From Planctomycetota bacterium (GTDB taxonomy: Bacteria; Planctomycetota; UBA1135; GCA-002748355): DNA of 64,000 bases. The stretch lies in the NCBI GenBank assembly GCA_020638795.1, contig JACKHW010000003.1, positions 310,001 to 374,000 of the forward strand. The letters run 5' to 3'. Positions 8,005 to 16,609 of this stretch are shown in pieces; the first letter of the stretch is position 1, and each line of letters opens with the position of its first letter. The notes under the pieces are model-generated. The model saw only the letters and a program-made list of their open reading frames with translations, made no database searches and was not told the origin of the DNA. The translations under genes were made by a program, and so were the position numbers.

Positions 8005-9482
8005 TCACGATGCCGCTCGCCTTGCTCAACGCGAACGACCTGTTCGTCCTCGGGCCGCTACTCGCGGTCGTCGCGGCAGGCTTCGCGTGCCTCGTGCCGC
8101 TCGGTGCGTTCGTGCCACGCATCCTCGCGTTCGTCGGAACGGCAACGGCCTTCGTGATGTCCCTCTACGGTTACACGCCGGCGACGACCAAGAGCGAGGA
8201 GTTCCTCGAAAGGCTCGGACCGGCACTGCGCGACAACGTGCAGTTCCGCATGGAGAGCGTCACCGGAACGCTGCTGTTGTCGGCGTTCGGCGCGTTCGTC
8301 GCTCTCTGGATGCTCACGAGGCCCGTCAAGCACGCACGACGAGAACGCGCCGAATCTGCCGCGCGCTGCTTCGTTGCCGGCGCATCGATCTTGCTCGTCG
8401 TCGCACGGAATGCCTTCCTCGCATACGTCGGCATCGAGCTACTGACCGTGTCCTGTGTCGTCCACGCGATCGCGAACGGTGATGCGACACGCCAGCGCAT
8501 CGTCGCGGCAGGAATCCTGAGGCGTCACTTCGTGGCCAGCCTCTTGCTGCTCCAAGGACTCGCGCTCGTCTACGGCGGCGAAGGAACCCTCGCGATCCTG
8601 CAGATCGATGCCGTCAATCGACCCGGACTCGTTGCCCCTCGGGGGCTATCAATCGTCGGTGGCACACTCGTATTCGCAGCGCTCTTCTTGCGACTCGGCG
8701 CCGTGCCCTTCGGCCGGCGCGTGCGCCGCGAACTCGTGCGCACCCCTCGCGCCACTCGATTGCTGCGAATCGGCATGGGGCAGACGGCACTCGTCCTGTT
8801 GCTCTTCGCCGCCGCGACGCACATTCCACGCTATCTCATCGGAGTCGTCCCGATCGTCGCGCTCGCGACGCTCCTCGTCGGTCAAATCGCGACGCTCGCC
8901 AGCAAAGATCGTGATCGACTCGACGCCTCGCTGGCTACGACCTCTACCGGGTTCTTCCTGATCGCGTTCGCGAGTCAGACGAACGGGCAGGGCGTGCAGG
9001 ACGCGGGCTACGCGATTCGGGCAGGCTTGCTCACGCTCGTGCCCTTCGTGCTGTCGTGGCTGTTGTGGATCGGTGGCAACACGTTGCTCGATGTGCACCA
9101 GGATCGTGATATCGATCGCTTTCGCGGACTCGGCCGACGATCACCGGTACTCGCGACGCTCCTTTCCATTGCGGTGCTCGGGCTGATGGGCCTGCCGCCA
9201 ACGGGCGCGTTCTGGGGCAGATGGCTGCTCTTGCAGAGTTCGTGGATCTCGCTTGGCCCCGTGATGACGGCAGGCTTCGCCTTCGTCGCATCCTTGGGCG
9301 CAGCGTGGTCTCTGCATTTCATCGGGAGGATGTGGTTCGAAGCACCGGCGCGGGAGACTTCGAGTGCCTCCTCGAATGCCCCTGCCGCGCAACTCGTGCT
9401 CGCGATCGCTGCGATCCTGCTCTTCGTCACGTTCGCGATCCCGAGCACCCTCCTCGATACGCTCGTGCACATCGTGCTCTGA
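8001..9482 (+). CDS. NuoN-like antiporter-type membrane subunit
   Basis: The GTG at 8001 overlaps the preceding TGA (GTGA); an ATG at 8010 is the alternative start. The 493-residue protein has about 13-14 membrane helices. It carries the NuoN block 'RFRGLGRRSPVLATLLSIAVLGLMGLPPTGAFWGRW', in which the lysine of 'GKF' is arginine. The fifth-helix glutamate is kept ('AYVGIELLTV', E145/146 region). The loop 'LFLRLGAVPFGRR' corresponds to 'FKLSAVPFHMW', again with Lys to Arg, and the following 'ASK' lysine aligns with 'GMGQ'. It ends the operon. No NADH- or quinone-binding hydrophilic subunits are encoded nearby. Confidence 0.82.
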   Translation: MITMPLALLNANDLFVLGPLLAVVAAGFACLVPLGAFVPRILAFVGTATAFVMSLYGYTPATTKSEEFLERLGPALRDNVQFRMESVTGTLLLSAFGAFVALWMLTRPVKHARRERAESAARCFVAGASILLVVARNAFLAYVGIELLTVSCVVHAIANGDATRQRIVAAGILRRHFVASLLLLQGLALVYGGEGTLAILQIDAVNRPGLVAPRGLSIVGGTLVFAALFLRLGAVPFGRRVRRELVRTPRATRLLRIGMGQTALVLLLFAAATHIPRYLIGVVPIVALATLLVGQIATLASKDRDRLDASLATTSTGFFLIAFASQTNGQGVQDAGYAIRAGLLTLVPFVLSWLLWIGGNTLLDVHQDRDIDRFRGLGRRSPVLATLLSIAVLGLMGLPPTGAFWGRWLLLQSSWISLGPVMTAGFAFVASLGAAWSLHFIGRMWFEAPARETSSASSNAPAAQLVLAIAAILLFVTFAIPSTLLDTLVHIVL

Positions 9483-9588
9483 CAGCCTGATTTCGCGCGC
9501 AAGGGTCGCGCGTCCGGTTCGTCGGACGGAAGCGAATGGACCGCGCCGAACCGACATGGGCCCTGGGACCCGATCGACAACAAGCATC

Positions 9589-10014
9589 ATGAAGAGAACG
9601 AGACGCCGCATCGGCATCCTCACGGCCTGCACCGTCCTCACGGCGTGCACGACCATCTCCATCGACAAGCTCGAGATCGGCATGCGACCCGAAGCGGTTC
9701 GCGCACGCTTCGGGACGCCTACCCAAGTCGCACTCGCCGACCGCCAAGAGGGTGCGGAACAACGCAAAATGCTGATCGAGGAGTATCCGGGTGATCCGGG
9801 GCATTACCTCCAACTCATCTACGCCATTCCGCTCGACATCGACGAACTCGCACTCCAGGGAGATGCGGATTTCGCATCGTCCCTCGCACCCGAACTCGAA
9901 CGCGGGGCACGCGTGGCGGACCTCGAACCTTCCAAGCGTCTCACGATCATGCTCCACTGTGCGCGACTCATGCGCTATCGACAGTTCGAGACGAGGAGCG
10001 AGGAAGCACGATGA
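9589..10014 (+). CDS. BamE/SmpA-like small lipoprotein
   Basis: This 141-residue protein has a basic N-terminus and a lipobox-like 'VLTAC' (Cys 20), and so is a predicted lipoprotein. The next segment, 'ISIDKLEIGMRPEAVRARFGTPTQVALAD...IEEYPG', follows the SmpA/OmlA (BamE) pattern 'I..GMt.eeV...lG.P', where the helix after 'GM' starts the fold. BamE-type domains bind outer-membrane assembly factors, but many stand-alone versions have unknown roles. The stop overlaps the next gene's start (ATGA at 10011). Confidence 0.7.
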   Translation: MKRTRRRIGILTACTVLTACTTISIDKLEIGMRPEAVRARFGTPTQVALADRQEGAEQRKMLIEEYPGDPGHYLQLIYAIPLDIDELALQGDADFASSLAPELERGARVADLEPSKRLTIMLHCARLMRYRQFETRSEEAR

Positions 10015-10736
10015 CGAAGCTCGGCAGCATTCTGATCACGGGCACGAGTTCGGGGCTCGGTGAAGCGCTCGCAGCCTGGGCTCTCGATCAGGGGCACCGC
10101 GTCCTCGGTACGAGCCGTCGCGGCAACCCACGATTGTCCCGACACGATTCCTACTTCGAAGTTCTCGGCGACCTCGCGCACGAGCAGAGCGCGACGGAGA
10201 CGATCGAACGACTCACGAAGGATATGACGGACCTCGAGTTGGTCGTGCTCAATGCCGGCATCCTCTCGACGTTCGGTGATCTCGCGGACACCGAACTCGA
10301 GGATCTCGAACGGACGATGCGGATCAACGTCTTCGCCAATCAGACGGTCTTGCGCACCCTCGCGCGCTCGGGTTGCATGCCTGCGCGCGTCGTGGCGATC
10401 TCGAGTGGCGCCGCTGTCAACGGACGACGCGGCTGGGGTGGCTACGCGCTTTCCAAGGCCGCCCTCAACATGCTGATCCAACTCTGGGCCCGTGAGTGTC
10501 CACAGTCGCATTTCTGTGCACTCGCGCCCGGCCTCATCGACACCGCGATGCAAGACGTCCTGTGCGATTTGCCCGGTGACGAGCGGTTCGACAGCCTCGA
10601 ATTCTTGCGCTCGGCACGCCATACCGCCGACATGCCCGATCCGTCCGCTGCGGCCGAACGCCTGGGCCCGCTCCTCTTCGAGCTCGAACACCATTGCGAG
10701 AGCGGCGGTTACGTCGACGTGCGCGGTATGGCCTGA
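10011..10736 (+). CDS. Short-chain dehydrogenase/reductase (SDR)
   Basis: A 241-residue classical SDR. The NAD(P)-binding motif TGTSSGLG lies at residues 10-17, the NAG motif follows ('LNAG'), and the catalytic Ser ('AISSGAA') and YxxxK ('YALSK') are in the right order. Arginines after the second strand ('TSRRG') favour NADPH. The closest architecture is that of sepiapterin-reductase/YciK-like SDRs of about 240 residues. The substrate cannot be inferred. The gene is translationally coupled to the lipoprotein gene upstream. Confidence 0.88.
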   Translation: MTKLGSILITGTSSGLGEALAAWALDQGHRVLGTSRRGNPRLSRHDSYFEVLGDLAHEQSATETIERLTKDMTDLELVVLNAGILSTFGDLADTELEDLERTMRINVFANQTVLRTLARSGCMPARVVAISSGAAVNGRRGWGGYALSKAALNMLIQLWARECPQSHFCALAPGLIDTAMQDVLCDLPGDERFDSLEFLRSARHTADMPDPSAAAERLGPLLFELEHHCESGGYVDVRGMA

Positions 10737-10840
10737 CAGCGCGTCGAACAACCGAACACGCCTCCATTCGGCGTGACGATCCTTGCCACAAGCAAATGCG
10801 ATTGGATCGAGAGCACACTTGGACCGAAACTCTGGATGCC

Positions 10841-11278
10841 ATGACCGACATCACGACCGACCTCAATCAACTCCTCGCCGACCATCAAGTCTTCTACCAG
10901 AAGTGCCGCATCTACCACTGGACGGTGCAGGGGCCGCTGTTCTTCGCTCTTCATCAGAAGTTCGAAGAGCTCTACACCGAAGCGGCACTACGCGTCGACG
11001 AACTCGCCGAACGCATCGTCGCCCTCGGTAGTCGCCCGATCGGCACGCTCGCGAAGCAGGTCTCCACATCGCGCCTCGGTGAAGACGGCGAAGCCCGGAG
11101 CGCGAAGGCGATGGTGCAGAACCTGACCGACGATCTGGAAAAGCTGACGCTGTGGCTTCGCGAGACCGCCGCGGACGCCGGCGAGTCCAACGATGGCGCG
11201 ACTCTCAACATGCTCGAAGGCTTCGCGGACGCCAACGGCAAGACGATGTGGATGATGCGCGCGTTCCTCGCGGACTGA
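10841..11278 (+). CDS. dps: Dps family ferritin-like DNA-protection protein
   Basis: The ATG at 10841 gives a 145-residue protein of normal Dps length. The inter-subunit ferroxidase ligands are visible with the right spacing: H26 in 'YHWTVQGP', H38 in 'ALHQKFEELY', D53 and E57 in 'RVDELAERI'. Dps dodecamers oxidise Fe(II) with hydrogen peroxide and store iron, protecting DNA under oxidative stress. The N-terminal tail is short with few lysines, so direct DNA binding is uncertain. The gene is not tightly coupled to its neighbours. Confidence 0.92.
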   Translation: MTDITTDLNQLLADHQVFYQKCRIYHWTVQGPLFFALHQKFEELYTEAALRVDELAERIVALGSRPIGTLAKQVSTSRLGEDGEARSAKAMVQNLTDDLEKLTLWLRETAADAGESNDGATLNMLEGFADANGKTMWMMRAFLAD

Positions 11279-11301
11279 ACCGACGGAGTCGGTCCCGCTC
11301 C

Positions 11302-12684
11302 TCAACGCAACGCGCGGCAGACTTCGACGAACGCCTCGGCCAGCGTCGGGTGATACCACGGCACCCGATAGAGGTCGTCCACGGTGCCCTGCATCGACAT
11401 CATCGCCGCGGGAACATGGATCAAGTCGTCCGCGCGCGGTCCGAGGATCTGGCAGCCGAGAACGCGCCGATCCTCCGCGTGCACGACGAGCCGCATCGCT
11501 CCGAACTGCGCGCCATGGACGATCCCGCGTCCTTGCTCGGCAAAGCGCTTGTCTGCAGCGCGGTACGGTATCCCGTGACGATCGCAATCGCTCGGCGACA
11601 GGCCCACCGTTGCGTAGGGCGGATCCGAGAAGATCACCGACATCTTCGGCACCCGCTCGTCGAGGGATTCGAGCGGACCATCGAGTCGACCTGCGACGCG
11701 CGCCGCATTGCGTCCGGCGACTTCTCCTTCGCGGTTCGCCTCGTGGAGGATGCCATGAACACCGGACACGTCGCCGGCCAAGAACACGTGCGGAAGCGCG
11801 GTCCGAAACGTCGCGTCGACGAGCGGCCTCCGGTCGCTCTCGAAGTCCGGCGCTAGGCGCTCGATGTCGAGGCCATCGAAATCCGGCACCCGCCCGGTCG
11901 CGTTGAGCACGAAGTCGACGCGTCGCTCATGCAGGCCACCCTGCGGGTCCGCGAACGTCACGATCGATTCGTCGCCATCAGGGCGCGCCGCGACGATTTC
12001 CGCCGGTACCAGCAGGTCCATTTCGTGTTCGAGCGCGCGTGCGAGCTCGCGCCCGAGTTCGGGGTCACTGCGATGCAGGAGTGCCGATCGATTGACGAGG
12101 CTCGTCGTCGTTCCGATGCGCGCGAACCACGTCGCGAGTTCGACTCCGACGGCACCACCACCGATCACGGCGACGCGCTTCGGCGGCGCTTCGAGCTCGA
12201 ACACGTCGTCGCTCGTGAGCACGCGTACGTCGAACTCGTGCGGTAACGGATGTGGCTTGGAGCCGGTCGCGATGACGAACGCCTTGGCGACGAAGCGTGT
12301 GTCCTCGACCTCGACGGCCTTCGTGGAGACGAAGCGCGGCGCTCCGCGCACGAGTTCGTAGGGCCCACTCTCGATCGACGCGACCTTCGCTCGCTGGAAT
12401 CGGGCAACCAGTTGATGGGTGCGTTCCATCATCGCCGCGAAATCGAGCGTCGGCCGCTCGGCGCGAATACCGAAGCGCCCCGCCTCGCCGATGTCGAAGA
12501 GTCGATGAGCCGTCTCGAGGAGCGTCTTCGTCGGCATGCACCCGCGCAGGATGCACAGCCCACCGAGTCGCGCACCCGCTTCGATCGCAACCGTCCGCGC
12601 ACCGGCTTCGGCCGCAACGCGCGCTGCACGCGAGCCGGCCGATCCGACTCCGAGTACGACGACGTCGACTTCGCGTGTGAGCAT
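11302..12684 (-). CDS. Pyridine nucleotide-disulfide oxidoreductase (lipoamide-dehydrogenase/mercuric-reductase-like)
   Basis: This 460-residue flavoprotein has an N-terminal FAD motif ('VVLGVGSAGSRAA', with V in place of the second G), the redox-active disulfide 'GGLCILRGCMPTK' (C44, C49), an internal NAD(P)-binding motif 'VAVIGGGAVGVELA', a second FAD motif 'VFLAGDVSG', and a C-terminal dimerisation domain ending 'PWYHPTLAEAF'. The His-x5-Glu-like catalytic pair is retained. It lacks the extra C-terminal cysteines of MerA. It most resembles the soluble 'dihydrolipoyl dehydrogenase family' enzymes that are not part of a 2-oxoacid dehydrogenase operon; none is nearby. It starts 4 bp after the NYN gene's stop and ends the operon. 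Confidence 0.88.
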   Translation of the reverse strand: MLTREVDVVVLGVGSAGSRAARVAAEAGARTVAIEAGARLGGLCILRGCMPTKTLLETAHRLFDIGEAGRFGIRAERPTLDFAAMMERTHQLVARFQRAKVASIESGPYELVRGAPRFVSTKAVEVEDTRFVAKAFVIATGSKPHPLPHEFDVRVLTSDDVFELEAPPKRVAVIGGGAVGVELATWFARIGTTTSLVNRSALLHRSDPELGRELARALEHEMDLLVPAEIVAARPDGDESIVTFADPQGGLHERRVDFVLNATGRVPDFDGLDIERLAPDFESDRRPLVDATFRTALPHVFLAGDVSGVHGILHEANREGEVAGRNAARVAGRLDGPLESLDERVPKMSVIFSDPPYATVGLSPSDCDRHGIPYRAADKRFAEQGRGIVHGAQFGAMRLVVHAEDRRVLGCQILGPRADDLIHVPAAMMSMQGTVDDLYRVPWYHPTLAEAFVEVCRALR

Positions 12685-12687
12685 GGC

Positions 12688-13692
12688 TCAGCTCGCGCGC
12701 AATGCCACGATGACCGGATGGTCCGGATTGAGCAGGATCACCGAATACGGGTACGGCCCGGTCTGGCTCTCGCGCTCTTCGATGCGGATCTTGCCCTGCT
12801 CCTTGAGCAGGTTGACGAGCGTGCGCCGCTGCGGATGCGTGAGTTCGGGAAAGTGCTCGGCCATCTCCTTCTTGAGGAACGGACTGAGCCAAACCTCCTC
12901 GGGCTTGTTGTTGGCGCGGAAGCGCTCCGACAATCCGAAGATCAGCTCGAGGCATTGCCTCTGCCTCGCATCCGAGAGAGCTTCGCTGTCCGACAGCGGC
13001 GTCCACGTACTCATTTGGGGGAGCTTGACGGTCCCGAGAATGCGCGCGCCGGTGCTGCGCGGCGCCTGCGGACTGATCTGCGCGACGGGCGCGGGGGGAT
13101 CCGGCTGCTCGACGGGCGCACGCACGATCGGCGCTGCAGGGACACGATGCGCAGCATCGGGTTCGATCAACGACGCAGCGTCGAGAAAACGCTCCGCGCC
13201 GATGCGGTCGACGAGATCGCCACTCGTGACCGATGCCGGCGCACAGATCAGGAGTTCTCGCCGCGCCTCGAGCACCTTGCGGGCGATCGGGATGAAGTCT
13301 TGATCACCACCGAGGATGACGAAGCGCTCGATATCCGGGCGCGTGTGCAGGATCTCGACGAGATCGATCGACAGTTGGAGATCGGCCGAGTTCCACTTGG
13401 TGTGATGGATCACGAACTGCGGTTCGTAGCCGAGCAGCGCGAGCGGATGCGCGGCCTCCGAACCCGGATACTCGTCGAACGGAGAATACGCCCGCCCGAT
13501 CACCATCTGAGCACCGTCCTCGCGCAGCCGCGTGCGAAGTCGGCCGAGGACATTGAGACAGGATTCGAGCGCCTTCTTGTGGTCACCGGCGCGATCCAAG
13601 GCAGCGTCGAGCAGGCCGTCGTAGAGATTGTCGAAGTCGACGAAACAAGCGGTTCCGATCGTGGATTGTCGTCCGCCGGGTTCCTCGGTCAC
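12688..13692 (-). CDS. NYN-domain (LabA/DUF88-like) putative ribonuclease
   Basis: The GTG start at 13692 overlaps the accD stop (GTGA). The first ~190 residues form a NYN/PIN-like domain with acidic sites in place: 'CFVDFDNLYDGLL' (first Asp pair), 'SADLQLSIDLVEIL' and 'FVILGGDQDFIPI' (terminal Asp). A proline-rich linker follows (about 195-230). The C-terminal ~100 residues look like a winged-helix module ('LSPFLKKEMAEHFPELTHPQRRTLVNLLKEQGKIRIEE'), as in OST-HTH/LOTUS-type NYN proteins. NYN proteins are predicted metal-dependent RNases; the RNA target is unknown. Confidence 0.82.
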   Translation of the reverse strand: MTEEPGGRQSTIGTACFVDFDNLYDGLLDAALDRAGDHKKALESCLNVLGRLRTRLREDGAQMVIGRAYSPFDEYPGSEAAHPLALLGYEPQFVIHHTKWNSADLQLSIDLVEILHTRPDIERFVILGGDQDFIPIARKVLEARRELLICAPASVTSGDLVDRIGAERFLDAASLIEPDAAHRVPAAPIVRAPVEQPDPPAPVAQISPQAPRSTGARILGTVKLPQMSTWTPLSDSEALSDARQRQCLELIFGLSERFRANNKPEEVWLSPFLKKEMAEHFPELTHPQRRTLVNLLKEQGKIRIEERESQTGPYPYSVILLNPDHPVIVALRAS

Positions 13693-14567
13693 GCGCCTTC
13701 ACCCCCTTCCGCTTCGGCCGCGACGCCGACGGTTGCAGGATTGACGCTGCCGGTCGCATAGGCGCAGAGCTTCGCGATCTCGACGCGCAGATCGGCGCGA
13801 CGAACGATGCGATCGACCTGCCCCTTTTCGAGCAAGAACTCCGCCCGCTGGAAGCCCTTGGGCAAGTCCTGCTTGAGCGTCTCCTTGATGACGCGCGGAC
13901 CCGCGAATCCGATCAGCGCCCCCGGTTCGGCCAGGATCACGTCGGCAACCGACGCGAACGACGCGGTCACGCCGCCCGTGGTCGGGTTGGTGAGTACCGC
14001 GATGTAGAAACCACCATGATCTTGGAAGCGCTGGAGCGCACCACAGGTCTTGGCCATCTGCATCAATGAGAGCGCGCCTTCGTGCATACGCGCACCGCCG
14101 GAGCTACAGAAGATCACGAGCGGTAGCGTCTCCTCGGCAGCGTACTCGACGAGCCGTGTGACCTTCTCACCGACGACGACCCCCATCGACCCGCCGAGGA
14201 ACCCGAAGTCCATGATGCCGAGCGCGATGTCCTGGCCCAGCACGCGAGCACGGCCGCAGACCATCGCTTCGTTCTTGCCGGTCTTCTGACGCGTGTTCTC
14301 GATCTTCTCGGTGTACGAAACACGATCGGAGAATCCGAGCGAATCGACCGTCTTCATCTCCGCCCACAACTCCTGGAACGATCCTTCGTCACACAGGAGC
14401 TGGACGCGCTCGTCGGCGGACACCGCGAAATGGTGCCCACACTCCGGACAGATGCGCTCGGCAGTGAAATCCTTGCGGAAGATCATCGTCGCGCATGCTT
14501 CGCACTTGATCCACAAACCGCCCGGCATGTCCTTCTTCTTGCCGAATCGGGACCATCCCATAGCCAT
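13689..14567 (-). CDS. accD: Acetyl-CoA carboxylase carboxyltransferase subunit beta
   Basis: A 292-residue AccD. The N-terminal zinc ribbon is complete (C22-x2-C25 and C40-x2-C43). The carboxyltransferase core carries 'DFGFLGGSMGVVVGEKVTRLVEYA', 'LPLVIFCSSGGARMHEGALSLMQMAKT', 'NPTTGGVTASFA' and 'IGFAGPRVIKETL', all hallmark AccD blocks. With AccA it transfers carboxyl from biotin to acetyl-CoA to make malonyl-CoA for fatty-acid synthesis in the cytoplasm. accA is not in the window. It is co-directional with rpe upstream (47 bp gap) and coupled to the NYN gene downstream. Confidence 0.97.
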   Translation of the reverse strand: MAMGWSRFGKKKDMPGGLWIKCEACATMIFRKDFTAERICPECGHHFAVSADERVQLLCDEGSFQELWAEMKTVDSLGFSDRVSYTEKIENTRQKTGKNEAMVCGRARVLGQDIALGIMDFGFLGGSMGVVVGEKVTRLVEYAAEETLPLVIFCSSGGARMHEGALSLMQMAKTCGALQRFQDHGGFYIAVLTNPTTGGVTASFASVADVILAEPGALIGFAGPRVIKETLKQDLPKGFQRAEFLLEKGQVDRIVRRADLRVEIAKLCAYATGSVNPATVGVAAEAEGGEGA

Positions 14568-14613
14568 GATCGTTACCTCTCGTTGTCCGAATCGTGAGAG
14601 CCAGGATACCGGC

Positions 14614-15297
14614 TCAGGCCGCTACTTCGGCGACGACTCTGCGGAACTCGTCGATCTCGGTTTCCATGCAGGATGCGCCGTACAGGGCCGAGCCCGCGAC
14701 GAACACGTTGCAACCCGCCTCAGCACAAAGGCCGATGGTCTCGCGCGAGATTCCGCCATCCATCTGAATGTCCCCTTCGAAGCGATACTCGTCGCGTAGC
14801 GTCCGCACTTTGTCGAGCACGTCGGGCATGAATGCCTGACCGCCGAAGCCGGGCACGACACTCATGACGAGGACCATGTCGAGGTCGTCTAGCCATGGCC
14901 TCACGACATCGACGGGTGTCGCGGGATTGATCGCGATACAGCGGCGCGCCCCTTGACGCTCGACTTCGGCAAGCAGCGTACGCGCATCGGATCTGGCAAG
15001 ATCGTCGACGAGCAGTTCGGCGTGGAAACCGATGCCAGCTGCGCCCGCTTCGAGAAACTTCGGACCGTACGTCCACGGGTCGGTGATCATCAGGTGCACG
15101 TCGAGCGGCAGCGTGAGCACGCGCGCGAGGGCACGCACGACCGCTGGCCCGATCGTGAGATTGGGCACGAAGTGACCGTCCATGACGTCGACATGGTGCC
15201 AATCGGCACCCGCGGCCTCGGCACGCAAGCAGTCTTCGCCGAGGCGCGCGAAGTCGGCCGAGAGGAGCGACGGAGCAATGATGGAGGCACGACTCAC
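14614..15297 (-). CDS. rpe: Ribulose-phosphate 3-epimerase
   Basis: A 227-residue TIM-barrel enzyme interconverting ribulose-5-phosphate and xylulose-5-phosphate in the pentose phosphate pathway. Diagnostic blocks are 'IIAPSLLSADFARLGE', 'WHHVDVMDGHFVPNLTIGP', 'DVHLMI', 'VLVMSVVPGFGGQAFMP' and 'IQMDGGIS', containing the two metal-binding His and two Asp. The GTG start at 15297 overlaps the stop of the carbonic-anhydrase-like gene (GTGA), which decides the start; upstream codons belong to that gene's other frame. Confidence 0.96.
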   Translation of the reverse strand: MSRASIIAPSLLSADFARLGEDCLRAEAAGADWHHVDVMDGHFVPNLTIGPAVVRALARVLTLPLDVHLMITDPWTYGPKFLEAGAAGIGFHAELLVDDLARSDARTLLAEVERQGARRCIAINPATPVDVVRPWLDDLDMVLVMSVVPGFGGQAFMPDVLDKVRTLRDEYRFEGDIQMDGGISRETIGLCAEAGCNVFVAGSALYGASCMETEIDEFRRVVAEVAA

Positions 15298-15815
15298 AGG
15301 TAGTTCCTCGCACGTTGCACGTAGTGTTCGGCAGAAAACGCAATGCGCGCACGCTCTTCGTCGTTGACTCCGCGCCTGGCCTTGCCGGGCACGCCGAGAA
15401 AGAGCGTCCGCGGCGGAACGACCACGCCCTCGGGCACGAGCGCTCCCGCACCGATGATCGCGCCTTCGCCGATCACGGACCCAGTCAGCAAGATCGATCC
15501 CATCCCGATCAGCGCACCGTCCGCGATCGTGCAACCGTGGATCATCGCCATGTGCCCGATCGTGACGTCACACCCGATGGTGCACGGATGCCCGAAGTCG
15601 ACGTGGATCACCGAACCGTCCTGTACGTTGGACCGTGCGCCGATGCGAATGGGCTCGTCGTCGCCACGCAGGACGCACTGGAACCAGACGTTGCAGTCCT
15701 CACCGAGACTGACATCACCGACGATCGTTGCGTTGTTCGCGACCATCGCCCTCCCGTCCTGGCGCGTGAACCGGCCGCGCATGTTGTCGTGGACTCGCAT
15801 CGAATGGTCGTTCAT
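15294..15815 (-). CDS. Gamma carbonic anhydrase family / hexapeptide-repeat protein
   Basis: The ATG at 15815 is preceded by GGAG with 8-nt spacing; an alternative ATG at 15854 would overlap the upstream stop as ATGA. The 173-residue product is a left-handed beta-helix of hexapeptide repeats: 'ATIVGDVSLGEDCNVWFQCVLRGDDEPIRIGARSNVQDG' followed by 'HVDFGHPCTIGCDVTIGHMAMIHGCTI'. The metal ligands of gamma-carbonic anhydrases (His in 'VIHVD', 'TIGHMA' and 'MIHGC') are present. Related YrdA/PaaY-type proteins bind zinc or iron; actual carbonic anhydrase activity is not certain. Confidence 0.88.
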   Translation of the reverse strand: MNDHSMRVHDNMRGRFTRQDGRAMVANNATIVGDVSLGEDCNVWFQCVLRGDDEPIRIGARSNVQDGSVIHVDFGHPCTIGCDVTIGHMAMIHGCTIADGALIGMGSILLTGSVIGEGAIIGAGALVPEGVVVPPRTLFLGVPGKARRGVNDEERARIAFSAEHYVQRARNYL

Positions 15816-15850
15816 GTCCGTGTCTCCAGCGTCGCCAATGCAGGTGCGTG

Positions 15851-16609
15851 TCATCCGCCTGGCTCGACCAGGTAGGGCGCTGCTAGCAACATCGTGGTGT
15901 TGTGGATCGCGTGCAAGAAGATGCACGTCCACAAGCTGCTCCGCTCACGAAGCCAGGCCAGGAAGACCCCCATGACCCCGAGCGGAATGATAAAGACCCA
16001 AGCAGCCGGCGCTTCGATGTGCAAGGCCCCGAAGACCAGCCCTTGGATGGTCGCGGCCGGCCAGAACGACACGGTACGTCTCAGGAAACCGAAGAAGAAG
16101 CCGCGAAAGAGGAGCTCTTCTGCCAGCGGCGCGCAAACCGTCGCGACGAGGCCGAGCCCGACGAAGAGCGGCAGGTCCTCGCGCGCGGCCAGGAAAGTCT
16201 TCATCGACTCCTGCTGGTGTTGTTCGCCGCCCGTGAGTTGGGCGATGAGCCCCGCGATCAGTGCCGCCGTCAGGAACAGCACGAGATGGGGCAAGAAGAA
16301 CAACAGCGCAGTCGCAAGCCCACGCAGACGCGACCTGTCGAGGCCGAGTTCGGCCTCGGCCTCTACGCCGTGGATGCGAATCAATCCTTGCACAAGCAGA
16401 ATGACGAGGAGGAAGCCGAGGCTCGCCCCGACGAGCTGCCAACCATCCGGCAAGCCCATGCCCTCGATGAGGGTCGCGCCGCTCAACTGGCCGCAGAAGA
16501 GCAACACGAAGCCGAGGAACAGTACGCCGCCCCCCCACTTGGCATCCCGGCGCCGTCGTCGCCGCGCTGGGGCGCTCTCGACGTCGTTCGTTTCGGATGG
16601 GTTCGTCAT
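15851..16609 (-). CDS. CPBP family intramembrane metalloprotease
   Basis: The ATG at 16609 overlaps the thiG stop (ATGA). The 252-residue protein has an Arg-rich cytoplasmic N-terminus and about seven to eight membrane helices. The three ABI/CPBP catalytic motifs are complete: EExxxR ('AEELLFRG', residues 164-169), FxxxH ('FGALH', H197) and the last His/Asn motif ('HAIHN', H233-N237). These enzymes are related to the CAAX prenyl protease Rce1 and immunity-type proteases; the bacterial substrate is unknown. The position inside a thiamine/lipid housekeeping run does not indicate a substrate. Confidence 0.9.
   Translation of the reverse strand: MTNPSETNDVESAPARRRRRRDAKWGGGVLFLGFVLLFCGQLSGATLIEGMGLPDGWQLVGASLGFLLVILLVQGLIRIHGVEAEAELGLDRSRLRGLATALLFFLPHLVLFLTAALIAGLIAQLTGGEQHQQESMKTFLAAREDLPLFVGLGLVATVCAPLAEELLFRGFFFGFLRRTVSFWPAATIQGLVFGALHIEAPAAWVFIIPLGVMGVFLAWLRERSSLWTCIFLHAIHNTTMLLAAPYLVEPGG

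Noticed and set aside
12250..13761. 503-codon + strand frame
   Set aside because: Antisense to the disulfide reductase and NYN genes, which have clear motifs on the other strand.
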